Source: Hygrocybe punicea (lineage: Eukaryota; Basidiomycota; Agaricomycetes; Agaricales; Hygrophoraceae). Taken from it: a stretch of 64,000 bases of DNA. The position numbers and the translations under genes were made by a program. Positions 42,821 to 54,045 of the stretch are shown here, piece by piece. Under the pieces are notes generated by a model. That model was given only the letters and a program-made list of their open reading frames with translations. It had not been told where the DNA came from and did not search any database. Numbering within the stretch: position 1 is the first letter of the stretch; every line of letters starts with the position of its first letter. Location: contig OY744470.1 of assembly GCA_963556145.1 (NCBI GenBank), positions 1,984,001 through 2,048,000 on the forward strand, read 5' to 3'.

Positions 42821-45463
42821 TGAGAGCTGATTTATCGCATTGGTCTTCCCGGTTATCAGGAAGTTTGTGGGCAGCACGAGTGGCCTTATGATGCCTCCAA
42901 CCCATGGTCTCATGCAACCACCTTCTCACAAAGGTGTCAGAAGCGTGGAAAGTTGATCCATCATGAAATCGACGCTGCAAGATAGCAGGTTCCTCTCAGA
43001 TAATTGTTGCGATCATGACTCCTCGAGCTGTGATTACTGACACCGCAACCTCGTTGTTGTGGAGCTCAGACAAATGCTCTTTTATTTTCATGACAACAAC
43101 TGGGTAGTTGGACTGGTTTCTGTGAGTTAATTTGTCTGTTATCCACCAAGATGCAGCTCACCAGTATCCCGCGAGGTCCTCCATTCGGGTGGCCCGGCAT
43201 ATTCCCAGCCTTGATCTTGAGCAATGTTGAGTCTGACAACCATGGTTGCAGACCTGATCGATCGATCCACTCTCTGACGGTCTCCCATGCCAGACCCTTA
43301 AAAATAATCAGATACTGTGCCTTGGCAATTTTGACTATCTGCGTTGCACTCATTTTCCATCCTGCAGCTTTAGCAGCTTCTTTGATCATCCTCCAGCACA
43401 CTGGGCTAAACCAATTGTGATACTTGGCCTGACGTGGCATGTGTTTTGCTTTGCGACCCTGAGGTTTCCATTTTTTTTCCTTGATTTTTCTTTCCAATAG
43501 TTGTGCTGGGCGTGTTTCCTCAGCCAGTTCCATGCGGCGTCTCTTCGACAAGCCAGAATCTACTAACTCGGCTGGAACAAGTTTGCGCTTGGTTCCACCA
43601 GGGCTCCGAATTCCAGCAATTATTTCCTGCTCATTCTGTTTGTGGCGGTGTTTGCGTTGTCGCAGCTTGGCTTTCATTTGCTTCCCTAGCAACTGCTGTT
43701 CTTTGGCAACCCGTGTAAGTGTCTCATCGCCCTCCCTGTCATGGACAACCTCCTGTTCCCTTGCGAGATTTGCATCATATTCTTCGGGTGTGCAGGGCTT
43801 GAAGAACTTCAACAGCGGGGCGTTCTTGGCCCCAAGCGCCGTTCACACAGAGGATTCAATCTTGATACGTGACTGTGCTGACAATCTGATTTCAGATCGC
43901 ATTGAATCCCAGGGTAGATCGGCAGGGAGAAGATCTTGGGAGGCTGGCATGCTCTCGTCATCGGATGAGTATTTGGATGAGGATGACTCGTCATTTGTGT
44001 TGCATGGATGTTCAGTGGACCCAGCTAAGTCAGGGCCTGTCTGGACTGACACCACTTTAAAGTCTGAGTCCAATTCCTCATCCGAAGACGAGGTGTTCAG
44101 GATAGGTAACTGGATGTTGTATTCATACGCAACATTGCATGAATGGCCACCCTGTGTCACAAATGTTAATTAATCCAGTGTCGTTTGATGAAAACTGACC
44201 TCCATCTGGTGTTGTTCACAGACACGTAACAAAACCTGGAGCCTGGCTACAGCGACATCTGAAGGAGCTATTAGTGGGTGTTGGATGGGCAGGAAATAAT
44301 GAGAGAGGGCATTCCCCGCAAAAAGACCGCATGAGAAGCTGTCACTTTGGTAAGTGACCAGCATCTTCTTGTATATGAATGTCATTGATGTGTACTCTTC
44401 TAACAACCAGCCAAGGGCCGCTTCGATGTTTGTATCGAGCTTCCAATGTAGGGAATCACCATACCAAATGACACCATGAAGGAAGTCCAACACCATGGCA
44501 ATCCAGTGAGTCTTTCGGGTATTCACAATAGTCCCCAACTAAGTTAGAACTCCAGAGGCCAGTGATTCTCCAATGACATGGATAGCCCTCGGGTGGGTGT
44601 TTTTCCCTTGCCGGTGCTGGTGGTGCTGGTGATTAAAGGCACAGAGGATTGCATCAACGAAGTCTGCATCCTGAATGGTGATTTTATTGGGTGCTATGTG
44701 GTGTTTATTGATGTCATGCTGTAGCAGGTCCAGCATCTGATTCTCATGAGCTGCCATCAGCCAGTTCGAGGTGGCATATTGATGTAAGTAAATCATATCA
44801 CAAGTCTCACGGAAGCCATGGACTGATCCAAACCATGGTAACCAGCTGAATGTGGTGTAGACCCTGTCCACAAGCTCTCGGGTGCCGGCTCCCTGCTTAT
44901 GAAGGTTTTGTAGGGTCTGATTAGCTAAAATCCAGGATTGGTGGTCCTTGTGGAGGTGATGGATCTCGTTCCAGTACGTGATGATCCAGAGGGGAAGATA
45001 TTTTATCCTGGCTGAATCTAGATTGTGGGCTACAGATCTTGGAATCGAGGCCATCGTGGAACTTGACCTGAGGCAGTCGAAGAGGTCTTTGACCACAGAG
45101 AGTAACGGAACTGGAGCTGAAAGAATGGTATAGATATCTTCTGTATGGGTATTGGGTGGTTTGGCCGCAATGACAATGTGTGAAGCTTGATGCTCGGGAG
45201 GTGTACTATTTAGTGGTGGGATCTTGAAGGCAACAAAGGCATTGATGGACAAATTTTGATTCGGGAGGGTGCGCTGGAGAATTTCAGGTGGAATATTGAG
45301 CTCAAGCATCCTCAGAGAAAGAAATTTGGATATATTGCATCTAAGTACTTAGTGGATGAAAATTTCCCCTGTCACGCGTCATGACCATTTGTGGCGAATT
45401 GGCAGATTCACCTTTCATGTCACGCATCACATGGCCTGGCGAATTGACCGGATTGGTACAGTA

Positions 45464-46341
45464 CTTTGATGATATACATAGCCTTATATAGCATGTGACT
45501 AGAGGGCCAAATCCCTGATTGGTCACACATCAGGAATTTCAACATTTAGTCGGGATCTAAAGTTATTTCTAAAGTTAGTAGCAAAATATAATCTTAGGAT
45601 TTACATTTAGGCCAAATCTAAATATTGAATTTAAGTCATGAATAAATAAATGTCTAAATTAATTGTTTTCTCTTGCCTTTAGATTAGTCCTGCAATCAAA
45701 ATAATCATCAGTGCTAAAGTGTGGAGGGAAAGTATAATTTAGATTTGAGTATACTCTGGTTTGTTAGTCCACATTCAGGCATCACTTAAAGACAAACTGA
45801 AAGTTATACACCTGTGTGTCACCGCCAAGCTTACTAATTAGTAATATATCAAGGTCCCTGTTATGTTACTAACTAGGCAGCTTCGCCTGCTGGTGGCGTG
45901 TTCAGCGTTCAGGCAGCGTTCAGCATAGACTTGAGAGGTTTATGGGCCCCATATCTTGGAGTATTCCACCATCTGTGATTAGATACACGCTGTGGCCCAG
46001 ATAAGGCAATCGGGCATTGATCTCAGGGTCTGATGTCATATCAACTTGTCGAGCTCATCGTTGCCAACGATGAGCTCGTGTTTTCCCTCAATTCCATAGA
46101 TAATACCACGTTTTCTTTTTGTCCAATGTACAATACAATGTTCACAACACAATAAAAGTCCTCACTGATGTGTCATACGTTCAATACAATCCCCGAGCTG
46201 TACAACTTCATCACACAATGCATCATCATCCTCTGGGAGGAGCTCTGTGCCCTCGAGATCTTCAAACGTCTGCATGTCAGCACTCCCAACGGTTCCAGGA
46301 ACCCTACCTGAATAGCCCTTCAATTGGTAAATGGCGCTCAG
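45464..46341. other. Intergenic between pogo-like element and KDZ relic
   Basis: AT-rich DNA, no gene recognised. Contains the near-perfect palindrome at 46050-46078. Confidence 0.5.
46050..46078. repeat. 29-bp hairpin
   Basis: CGAGCTCATCGTTG, one C, then CAACGATGAGCTCG: 14-bp arms around a single base. Could mark an end of the KDZ transposon or be a terminator-like structure; no evidence decides. Confidence 0.7.
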
Positions 46342-48434
46342 TCACTTTCGGTGCTCATTGTTGACATGGCGTTGCTCATCGGCAAAGCAACACACCTCCT
46401 TGGCAAGTAGGGGGTTGGTAACAGCTAGACGATTACCAGAATGAAGGAGCTCCCGGTCTTCATGATCAACCCACACTTGTAGGCGGGGTATCTCGATGTT
46501 GGGCACGAAGGATTTTGAAATGCTTGACGGCAACTTGACGGTTTGTGGGAATAGCCCATGGTTTCGTGAGTACATCATGTCTCGAGTACTTGAGGAGCTC
46601 AAAGTCACCCAACCAACCGTACTCTGCAACTTCCGAGTATTTAAGCACTGGACGAGGAGGGTTCTGCAGCAGAGTGAGCTGGTTGTATTTATCAAGAGCA
46701 GTGTGGATGGCAGCGGAACGGCGGGTGATGGCCTTAGAGATGTGCTTGCACAATTTATAGCCTATACAATATCAATATCCTGATTTAATAAGTATACTGT
46801 ATGATACTTACCCGTACCCACCAAGTTAGCCTTCGAAAGTTCAAATAGTCGCTGCACCACCAACCCCTCCAGTTGTTCTACAACACAGATGAAATTCCGA
46901 TTATTGATAAAATGCTTCACTTTGCAGTATTCGGGGTGCTCCGGCGTCCAACGTTCTGTTACACCCAGTCAACGCTCTGTATCATCTGCAGCATTCATTT
47001 GAACTAGGAGTTTCCGATGTGCAGCAGCACGCTCAGCTTCTTGAGCTTTGAGTGCGGCACCGGAGGAAGGGAGGCCACCGGTTCTTGCAAAATCAGTGGG
47101 AGTATATGTCATGAAGTGTACTGTGGAGACGCGACCATAGACTTCCCTAACGACAAGTAGAAAGTCACGATGATAGTAAACAAATGAAGAAAGACTTACT
47201 GTGCTTTTCCGAGGGCTTCTAAAGCTTCAACATAGGCAATTGCCTGCACGTCATATTCTGGCGCAGCGGAGAGGCTCATGAGATACTCCAGTTCTTGGTT
47301 TCTCCACACCTCAAACACATCATCTGGGAGGGAATGTTTTTCCTTGAATGCGTTGACTTCTGGGGTAAATTCCGTGATAATTGAGAGCACCTGCTTATAG
47401 TTATTGTAAAGAAATCTGCCTTTTGAAAATGAGATTAGCGGTTGAAACCCAGATGCAAATACACTCACTGAGCTCTGCATATTTATCTTTGTCCCATTGG
47501 TCGAAATGAAGGTGTAGAAATTGTAACCAGTGGAAATGTGAGGCATGGCGAATCAGGCGAGCAGCGAAGTTTGAAGCTGAAAATATACGTTCGCAGGTTT
47601 CAAGATCTTCAAGGCCAAAACCGCGGAGATACAGTGGGTGATGGCGAAGCTGACAGATACGGTTGTGTGCATAACCATGGAAAGCATTGACGGCGATGGT
47701 AAAGCCATGTGCTTTTGCTTTTTCCCCGATGGAACTTGCAGCAACTGTGGCTTTATGCGCACACCCAATGTCATACCCAACCCCTTGATCATCACCATGG
47801 GAGTCAATAAGCTCGTTGATTGTTGCTAGAGGATATTTTGCACTGCACAACATGTGAGAGTTAATTTACAAAACAAACTAAGTACTTACAGCTCCCCACT
47901 GTGGCGCATCTCTGCAATGGTTTCAATTAATGAATGCCGGCAAGCCGATAAGAATATCCCTGTCTGCTCAAATGCTGTGATAGTACCCTCGTTGATGGAG
48001 TTAGCTACAGTCCAATTCTCGGTGCAGGCAGTATTGGTTTCATTAAAGGGCCGATCCTCGGATTTTTTTGCACCCGGATGCAGGCGTACATCATCCTTGA
48101 AACTGTCCACTTTTGAGACCGAAAGAAAGTAACTACTGTTGTATTCGTGTGGATCTGCATGCCCGGATCCATCCACTCTCCGAGTTGAGCTGTTGCCATC
48201 CATTGCATGCAAATGAGCTGGCGAGAGTTTAGGCTCATCTGATAGCTGTTGAGTCCAGTATTAGTTATGCAATAAACAGAAGATAAAAAGGTAAACCTTG
48301 AATCCACACGGTGGGCATGCATACCAAATACGCCAGTCTGGACCCCGACCAATGGCATCATTTACATGATCTTGGACACGGCGAAGGATGTCAAGATAAG
48401 CATCAAATGCTGATGAAAACTGTGACCTCAAAGA
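46342..48434 (-). pseudogene. KDZ-family transposase, 5'-truncated pseudogene
   Basis: Exons, read leftwards: 48434-48297, 48245-47890, 47843-47468, 47419-47200, 47146-46812 and 46761-~46342, with GT-AG introns of 46-53 nt. Typical KDZ blocks: DWRIWYACPPCGFK, HAMDGNSSTRRVDGSGHAD, CTENWTVANS...FEQTGIFLSACRH, QGVGYDIGCAHK, FHGYAHNRICQLRHHPLYL, GLEDLETCERIFSASN, HFDQWDKDKY, QLEGLVVQRLFELSKANL and KHISKAITRRSAAIHTAL. The CxC2-type cysteine head usual in this family is missing. An in-frame TGA lies at 46969-46971 (CGA to TGA fits), and the last exon changes frame near 46500. KDZ transposases move large DNA elements in basidiomycetes; no matching transposon ends were identified. Confidence 0.88.
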
Positions 48435-48879
48435 CTGCGAATAAGTAATCTATTCCAAAATATAGTCAGATATTATGAGTCCCTATAAGGGAATCGTTCT
48501 ATACGGTGGATTCTCAAACTCAGGGTCAGACTCTAATTTGCCAAGCCGTGGGAACAATTTTGTGAAACTGTGGGAACAATTTTGAAGCCCTGGGAATAAT
48601 TATGAAACTGTGTGACTGGGCGGAGCTGACTGTGAGAATTTGTTGTCCCAATCAGAAAGAACAATAATGCAGCCAGATCACAAGTTCCAAATTGGGAATA
48701 AGTAATACTACAAATTAACGTGAGTGGAAGGCAATGAAGATTGCTCTGTGACGGGTTCGACCAGTGTCCCAGCTGTATTCTGAGGAAGTGCCAGTGTAAT
48801 TGACAACCATATATGAAATGTGTCTACAAATACATATATTGTGCAATAGGGATTAGAATTATTTGCAGGAGGAACATCA
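48435..48879. other. Intergenic, no gene recognised
   Basis: AT-rich stretch upstream of the truncated KDZ gene. The missing KDZ N-terminus is not here. Confidence 0.5.
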
Positions 48880-49770
48880 AACACTGGTCAGACAGGGTGG
48901 ACAGTGTTCAACAAGCTGTTTGACAAGTGTTCAAACTTCAATCTGAAGCATTACAATTGCACAAATAAAGGTACGTACAGTTTATGAGGTGTAGCTAGAT
49001 TTATAATGCCCATTGAATTTATTAATGATGCACTAGTCGAACACCTGTCGAACAGGCCGAACAGTGTTCGACAAGCCATTCTAGAAGTATCCAAGCTTCC
49101 ATTTGAAGCATTACAATTGCATAAATAATGATATGTACTCTATCTACAATATATGAGGGGTAGCGAGATTTACAATGTACATTGAATTTATTAATGATGC
49201 ACTTGTCAAACACTTGTCGAACAGGCCGAACAGTGTTCGACAAGCCATTCTAGAAGTGTCCAAGCTTCCATTTGAAGCATTACAATTGCATAAATAATGA
49301 TACGTACTCTATCTACATTATATGAGGTGTGGCGAGATTTACAATGTACATTGAATTTATTAATGATGCATTTGTCGAACAGTTGTCGAACAGGCCGAAC
49401 AGTGTTCGGCAAGCCATTCTAGAAGTGTCCAAGCTTCCATTTGAAGCATTACAATTGCATAAATAATGATACGTACTCTATCTACAATATATGAGGTGTG
49501 GCGAGATTTACAATGTACATTGAATTTATTAATGATGCACTTGTCGAACACTTGTCGAACAGGCTGAACAGTGTTCAACAAGCCATTCTACCAGTGTCCC
49601 AGCTTCAATTTGAAGCATTACAATTACATAAATCATGGTACATACATTATATGGCATGTAGCTATATTTACAATGCACATTGAGTTTGTTAATGACACAC
49701 TTGTCAAACACTTGTCACACAGGCCGCAAAGTGTTCAACAAGTGTTCAACAAGTCATTGCTTTGTTAATA
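48880..49770. repeat. 169-bp tandem repeat, about five units
   Basis: The landmark GAAGCATTACAATT recurs at ~48944, 49105, 49274, 49443 and 49612; the last four are 169 bp apart. Each unit contains a self-complementary block of the type TTGTCGAACACTTGTCGAAC...GTTCGACAAG. Satellite-like; the short open frames are by-products. Confidence 0.88.
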
Positions 49771-50245
49771 AATTAAGTGGAATATATATTAATGTAGCAA
49801 TGGCTTGTCGAACACTTGTCGAAAAGGCCGAACACTGTTTGACAAGTGTTCGATGAGGAATTCATTTGTCAATAAATTAAGTGTAATATATATTAACCTA
49901 GATGTGGCTTGTCAAACAAGTCAATGCTACATCAACAAATTATGTGGAATATATATTAACGTAGACGCGGCTTGTTGAACACTTGTTGAACAGGCCGAAC
50001 ACTGTTTGACAAGTGTTCGACGTGAAATTGCTTTGTTAATAAATTAAGTGTAATCTATATTAACATAGATGCGGCTTGTCGAACACTTGTCAAACAGGCC
50101 AAACGCTGTTTGACAAGTGTTCAACAAGTCAATGCTACGTCACTAAATTAAGTGGAATATATATTAATGTAGCTACAGCTTGTCGAACACTTGTCAAACA
50201 GGCCGAACACTGTTCGACAAGTGTTCAACAAGCTGTATCTATGTT
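49771..50245. repeat. Second tandem block sharing the hairpin module
   Basis: Shorter, more variable units joined by ATTAAGTG(G/T)AAT(A/C)TATATTAA. Each carries GTCGAACACTTGTC(G/A)AA ... GTTCGACAAGTGTTC, a long inverted repeat around AGGCCGAACACT. Confidence 0.8.
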
Positions 50246-50316
50246 AATATATATTACACTTAATTTATTAACTGCCAACTTTATGGACGAATTAAATGGG
50301 GATACACATAGGAGAC

Positions 50317-51370
50317 GGATGAGGAACTTTTGCCATCAAATAATATTGAGATATCCACTCAAATATTGAAATTATTTTGTTGCTATCATAAGTCCGAAAA
50401 TGTCGAAAACATATCGTTACACAGGGTGCGCAGTAGCATACCATGTCACACAGTATCTTGAAAGTACTTGACAAGTATACTAAATATCATTACCATAACA
50501 TTCAACATGGTATTGTAACAGTATTCAGACATAAACTACAATACTTGTGCTCAAATTCATCTGAAGGTATGAAGGCAAATGAGACTTATACCTTTTCAAT
50601 AACATCAAGCCTTTTGTTTCACTACTTTTACTGTATCTACAGCGAAGTACTGTATAGTTCGGATAGAATACTTGCAGCCTAAGATGAATAAAAGTATTAA
50701 ACTAGTAAGGAAGTTGTGCCACTTTCACTACTAGGATACCTTTTGAATCCTTTCAAGATACAGTGTGAAATAGTATAGTACTATTGCCATATTGTGGATT
50801 TAAGATACTGTGTCAATACTTTTAAGATACTTTTATTATAATAAAAGTACGGAAACAGTATCTTAAAAGTATTGACACAGTATCTTAAATCTACAATATG
50901 GCAACAGTACTATACTATTTCACACTGTATCTTGAAAGGATTCAAAAGGTATCCTAGTAGTGAAAGTGGCACAACTTCCTTACTAGTTTAATACTTTTAT
51001 TCATCTTAGGCTGCAAGTATTCTATCCGAACTATACGGTACTTTGCTGTAGATACAGTAAAAGTAGTGAAACAAAAGGCTTGATGTTATTGAAAAGGTAT
51101 AAGTCTCATTTGCCTTCATACCTTCAGATGAATTTGAGCACAAGTATTGTAGTTTATGTCTGAATACTGTTACAATACCATGTTGAATGTTACGGTAATG
51201 ATATTTAGTATACTTGTCAAGTACTTTCAAGATACTGTGTGACATGGTATGCTACTGTGCACCCTGTGTTATCCAATTTTTACAACATTTTCGGACTTAT
51301 GATAACAACAAAAATAATTTTAATATTTGAGTGGATATCTCAATATTATTTGATGGTAAATTCCTCATCC
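50317..51370. mobile_element. 1.05-kb palindrome (foldback MITE-like)
   Basis: Arms 50317-50843 and 50845-51370 are nearly exact mirror copies from GGATGAGGAA to the centre AAAAGTATCTTAAAAG-like region at ~50844. No credible gene; the paired 79-codon frames (50443-50682 and 51006-51245) are mirror images of each other. No clear target duplication. Inserted at the left edge of the FAS2 relic. Confidence 0.82.
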
Positions 51371-51476
51371 ATCCCCTGTGACAACTGTAACAAATCCCCC
51401 TTGTATGGTGGCAAGCATAACCATCACTCCAAGGAAAGCTATGACTATTCAGTACCGGAATATTAGGTATGTTACG
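51371..51476 (+). pseudogene. FAS2 relic, part left of the gypsy element
   Basis: ASITITPRKAMTIQYRNIRYVT continues across the retroelement into DGVPLLGTTIKPAKQLGSE (61209 onward). Spacing from RK to DGV equals that of the conserved FAS alpha-subunit motif between the ACP-side domain and the ketoreductase. Weak on its own, convincing with the right part. Confidence 0.55.
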
Positions 51477-52270
51477 ATGTAAAGGCGAGGTCGGGGTGGC
51501 TGTGGAATAATAATCCTAAGCCTGTGGGGTCAGCGTAGAAGTGACTAGGAATAGTCTAACAAGCTTCAGTAAGATAATAGGATATAAAAAGTAAGAAGCC
51601 GCCGAGTAAACTACTGAAATCTATCGAGACCGATCGAAGCCGACGAAGCCGACGATGTCGGGTACGGCGGGTCGGGTGTCGGGTGACGAGAAACGTAGAG
51701 ATAAAGGCGGTAGAACGACGGGGAGGGCGTCGAGGAATCCGACGAGCAATGTGTGCGATGGAATTTACTGAGAGACTAATTCTCAGAGAGAGGAAATGGG
51801 GGAACTGGTTTCTTATTTTGAGACGGCACTTGGGGACCGTTTTTTATACTACAAATTTCTGTACCTAGATTCGGACGAGAGTCCTCGGCCGATGAGAGGA
51901 AACAAAGGAGAATAAAAATGGGGAAGTAGGAAGAGCGTTGCGAGGCGACGATGACAGGGAAAATGGGTGGAAGATATAAAAACCGTAAAAGATGCAATAT
52001 ACTTTACTATATCCCCATAAGGGAGACGCTAGGCGTGAATAAGGCAAGTCCGATGTCGGGATCCCAGTCCAATGAGATCTATCTTTGATATTTGAAGTTC
52101 CGCGAGTTTAGGAGATAGACCGACCAGGTACGTGAGCGGCCGTGCTAGTCGGTATGCATCGGGTTGCGTCGGGTTGCGTCGGGTTCAAACGTAGATTGCT
52201 AGAGATGTCGGGTTCGAGCGGATTCGCTAGATATCGATGTTACGGCCTCAGAGGGTCGAGGACCCTCTAC
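51477..52270 (-). repeat. Gypsy LTR, 3' copy
   Basis: 794 bp, TG...CA, matches 60434-61208. Confidence 0.9.
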
Positions 52271-52443
52271 ATCTCCTTGGGTCTTCTAATAGAGACCATC
52301 CGTGGTCGAGAATATGGGGTCTCCAAATGCGGGTCGCGAATGTGGCCAATCACGTGAGCGGCCAAACAACGGCAAAGTAAAAAAAAATAAAAAAAATCTC
52401 GTTTGTTGATCCGACCTTTCCTCTACACCATCACACGCTCACA

Positions 52444-53841
52444 ATGTCCCAAGTCTACAACAACTTCCTCGCTTTCGTCGAAAGCATCGAACCCGATGTC
52501 CGGGCGGACTACGAAGAGGCCGTCAACGCGGTCACCGTGTTTCATAGCGACGACCTCGTAACGATGGTGGACGGCAACGAGGGGATGGCCCAACAATGGT
52601 TGAGCGGCCGCAAGAAAGCGCTGGTGAGTTTTCCCGATTGACTACGCGTGTCCTAAGATAGCTCATGTCGTCCCGCCAGCGTGCTTATAATGGAATCGTT
52701 GCGGAACTCCGAGCTGGTGGTACAAGGCCAGTAACGCCACCGTTATGGGCCGACCGCCAATCGTACGCCAACGATGTCGAAGAGTGGCTGAAAGAAGCGG
52801 CGGACCGAGAGAGGCATGAAAAGGAAGAAGCCAGATGGCGGGCGGATGAAGAAGCGGCTACGCGGGAAGAGGAGGCCAGACGGATGGCAGAGGCAAATGC
52901 ACGAGCGGAGGCGGAGAAAAGGCGAAAGGCGGCAGAGGAAAGGCGGGAGCGGCTTAGAATAGAACAACACGAGCAACACTGGAATCAAGAAGCGGACCGG
53001 GTTGAAAGGGATGGAGCTGCGTATCGGCGGCGGCTCAGCGAAGAACGGCGAGCTGAAGCAAACGCATCGGTCGTGGGTGAACCAAGGACTGAGTCGATTC
53101 CGGAGGGCGAAGCCGCAGTTGAGCCAGAGGAAGGCCCCGTCGACCCGGCACCAGAGACACCGGCCGATGTAGAAGACGTAGATACGCCGGGCGTAGAGAC
53201 CGGAGACTTGGCTGGTACGACGGTGAGTTCTTGTGTCGGTTCATTTGTTCTTTAGTCACTGATCCTGGTAACAGTTCACCGGGCCGTTTCCCCTACAACC
53301 CTGCACCAACTGCGTCAAGGCGCAAGAGGCGTGTCGAGGCGTCACGGGCTACGTGTGCGAACGATGCCGGAGGCTGAAGAAGAGATGTACTAACGCTACA
53401 CACCGGACGGGCGGGGGTCGGCGCAAGGTGGATACCGGAAAGGGCAAAGAGGTCGCGGTCGGCACGAGGAAGCCGTTGTCGTTCACGACAAAGCCCATCC
53501 ACAGTAGGCCTGCCCGGGCCTCAACGAGCAAACCGCGGGTCAAGGACGTGGAGTCGGTCGAGGACAATGACGAAGACGAGTTGGAGTCGGAGGAAGAGCA
53601 GCCGACGAAAAGGCTTAGGACGGCCTCGGCAGCGAACCCGTTCGTTTTGACGATGGAGAATTACGAGCAAGTGTCGGCGCGGCTAGCGGTCCTTACGGAG
53701 GAGCTGGGAGCCCTGGGCACCAACGTCAACTGTCACCTCGTCCACTTCGGTCAAGAGTTCCAGCGGCTTCGCGTCGATCTCGAATGGTCGACCTCAAGGT
53801 TGGCGATGTTGAAGCGGGATTACGAGACCGGCCGCCTGTAA
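52444..53841 (+). CDS. Antisense accessory gene: coiled coil plus Zn2Cys6-like cluster
   Basis: Three exons (52444-52623, 52680-53222, 53275-53841), introns 56 and 52 nt, 429 residues in one frame. Residues 1-60 are acidic (MSQVYNNFLAFV...). Residues ~95-180 are an Arg/Glu/Ala-rich coiled coil (EEEARRMAEANARAEAEKRR). Residues 251-279 hold Cys in the spacing C-x2-C-x6-C-x7-C-x2-C-x6-C (CTNCVKAQEAC...CERCRRLKKRC), exactly that of fungal Zn(II)2Cys6 clusters. A second helix follows (SARLAVLTEELGALG...). It lies inside the Ty3 element but on the opposite strand to pol, with its own ATG, splice sites and TATA-less AT-rich upstream. From memory, similar lone proteins are common in mushroom genomes. 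DNA binding is plausible but not shown. Confidence 0.78.
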
Positions 53842-54045
53842 AATATAAAAAATAACGAGCCCATTGTATATAAAAAAAATATATCGTGTACATAAAAAGA
53901 CGTGTCAGCTTGTTCACCCAGCTAAGGAAAGCCGATCGGCTCCCGAAGACATAGGACTATTCGCATCATTCGTCATATCGTTAGAAAACTAAGAGGAACT
54001 AAATAAAATGGGGGTATAACATGGACAGAATATAAATGAAATGCT

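Larger units (their letters stand above)
40394..45309 (-). pseudogene. Ulp1-protease / pogo-type DDE transposase gene, broken
   Basis: Read leftwards from ATG 45309. A Ulp1 (C48) cysteine-protease region: KTHWIAMVLDF (His), WYGDSL (Asp), YQSDSFSCGLF (Gln and Cys). It ends at a 48-nt intron (44152-44199) that joins it in frame to an acidic linker, then NAPLLKFFKPCTPEEY, a basic coiled coil and an HTH-like part (WSPV..., LAWETVREWIDRSG). After a 49-nt intron (43113-43161) come VITARGVMIA, the DDE core YANSDQTQRLYA... and WMHETHP...DFMPGGCT..VQPCDVGIQ, then a 59-nt intron (40914-40972) and an acidic tail. Lesions: TAG 44539-44541; TGA at 43843-43845, 42996-42998, 41531-41533 and 41153-41155; a LINE insertion, a solo LTR, and a likely extra A in an A-run near 40890. 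It cannot be functional as it stands. Confidence 0.82.
18964..45461 (-). mobile_element. Pogo-like DNA transposon, decayed and full of insertions
   Basis: Ends CTGTACCAATCCGG... and its complement ...CCGGATTGGTACAG are inverted at 18964 and 45461, both flanked by TA (18962-18963; 45462-45463). The identity continues to ~26 bp (GTCAATTCGCC). Inside each end the motif TGTCACGCGTCA recurs (near 18990, 40305, 45381, and variant 45417), as subterminal transposase sites do. Removing the nested hAT-like block (19017-40277 plus 8 bp), the LINE (41875-42820 plus 9 bp) and the solo LTR (41204-41349 plus 4 bp) leaves about 4.1 kb. That residue is taken up by one long gene with Ulp1 and DDE domains. Confidence 0.8.

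Noticed and set aside
48880..50245. CRISPR-like array
   Set aside because: Units are 100-169 bp with no unique spacers, in a eukaryotic genome; it is a tandem satellite.
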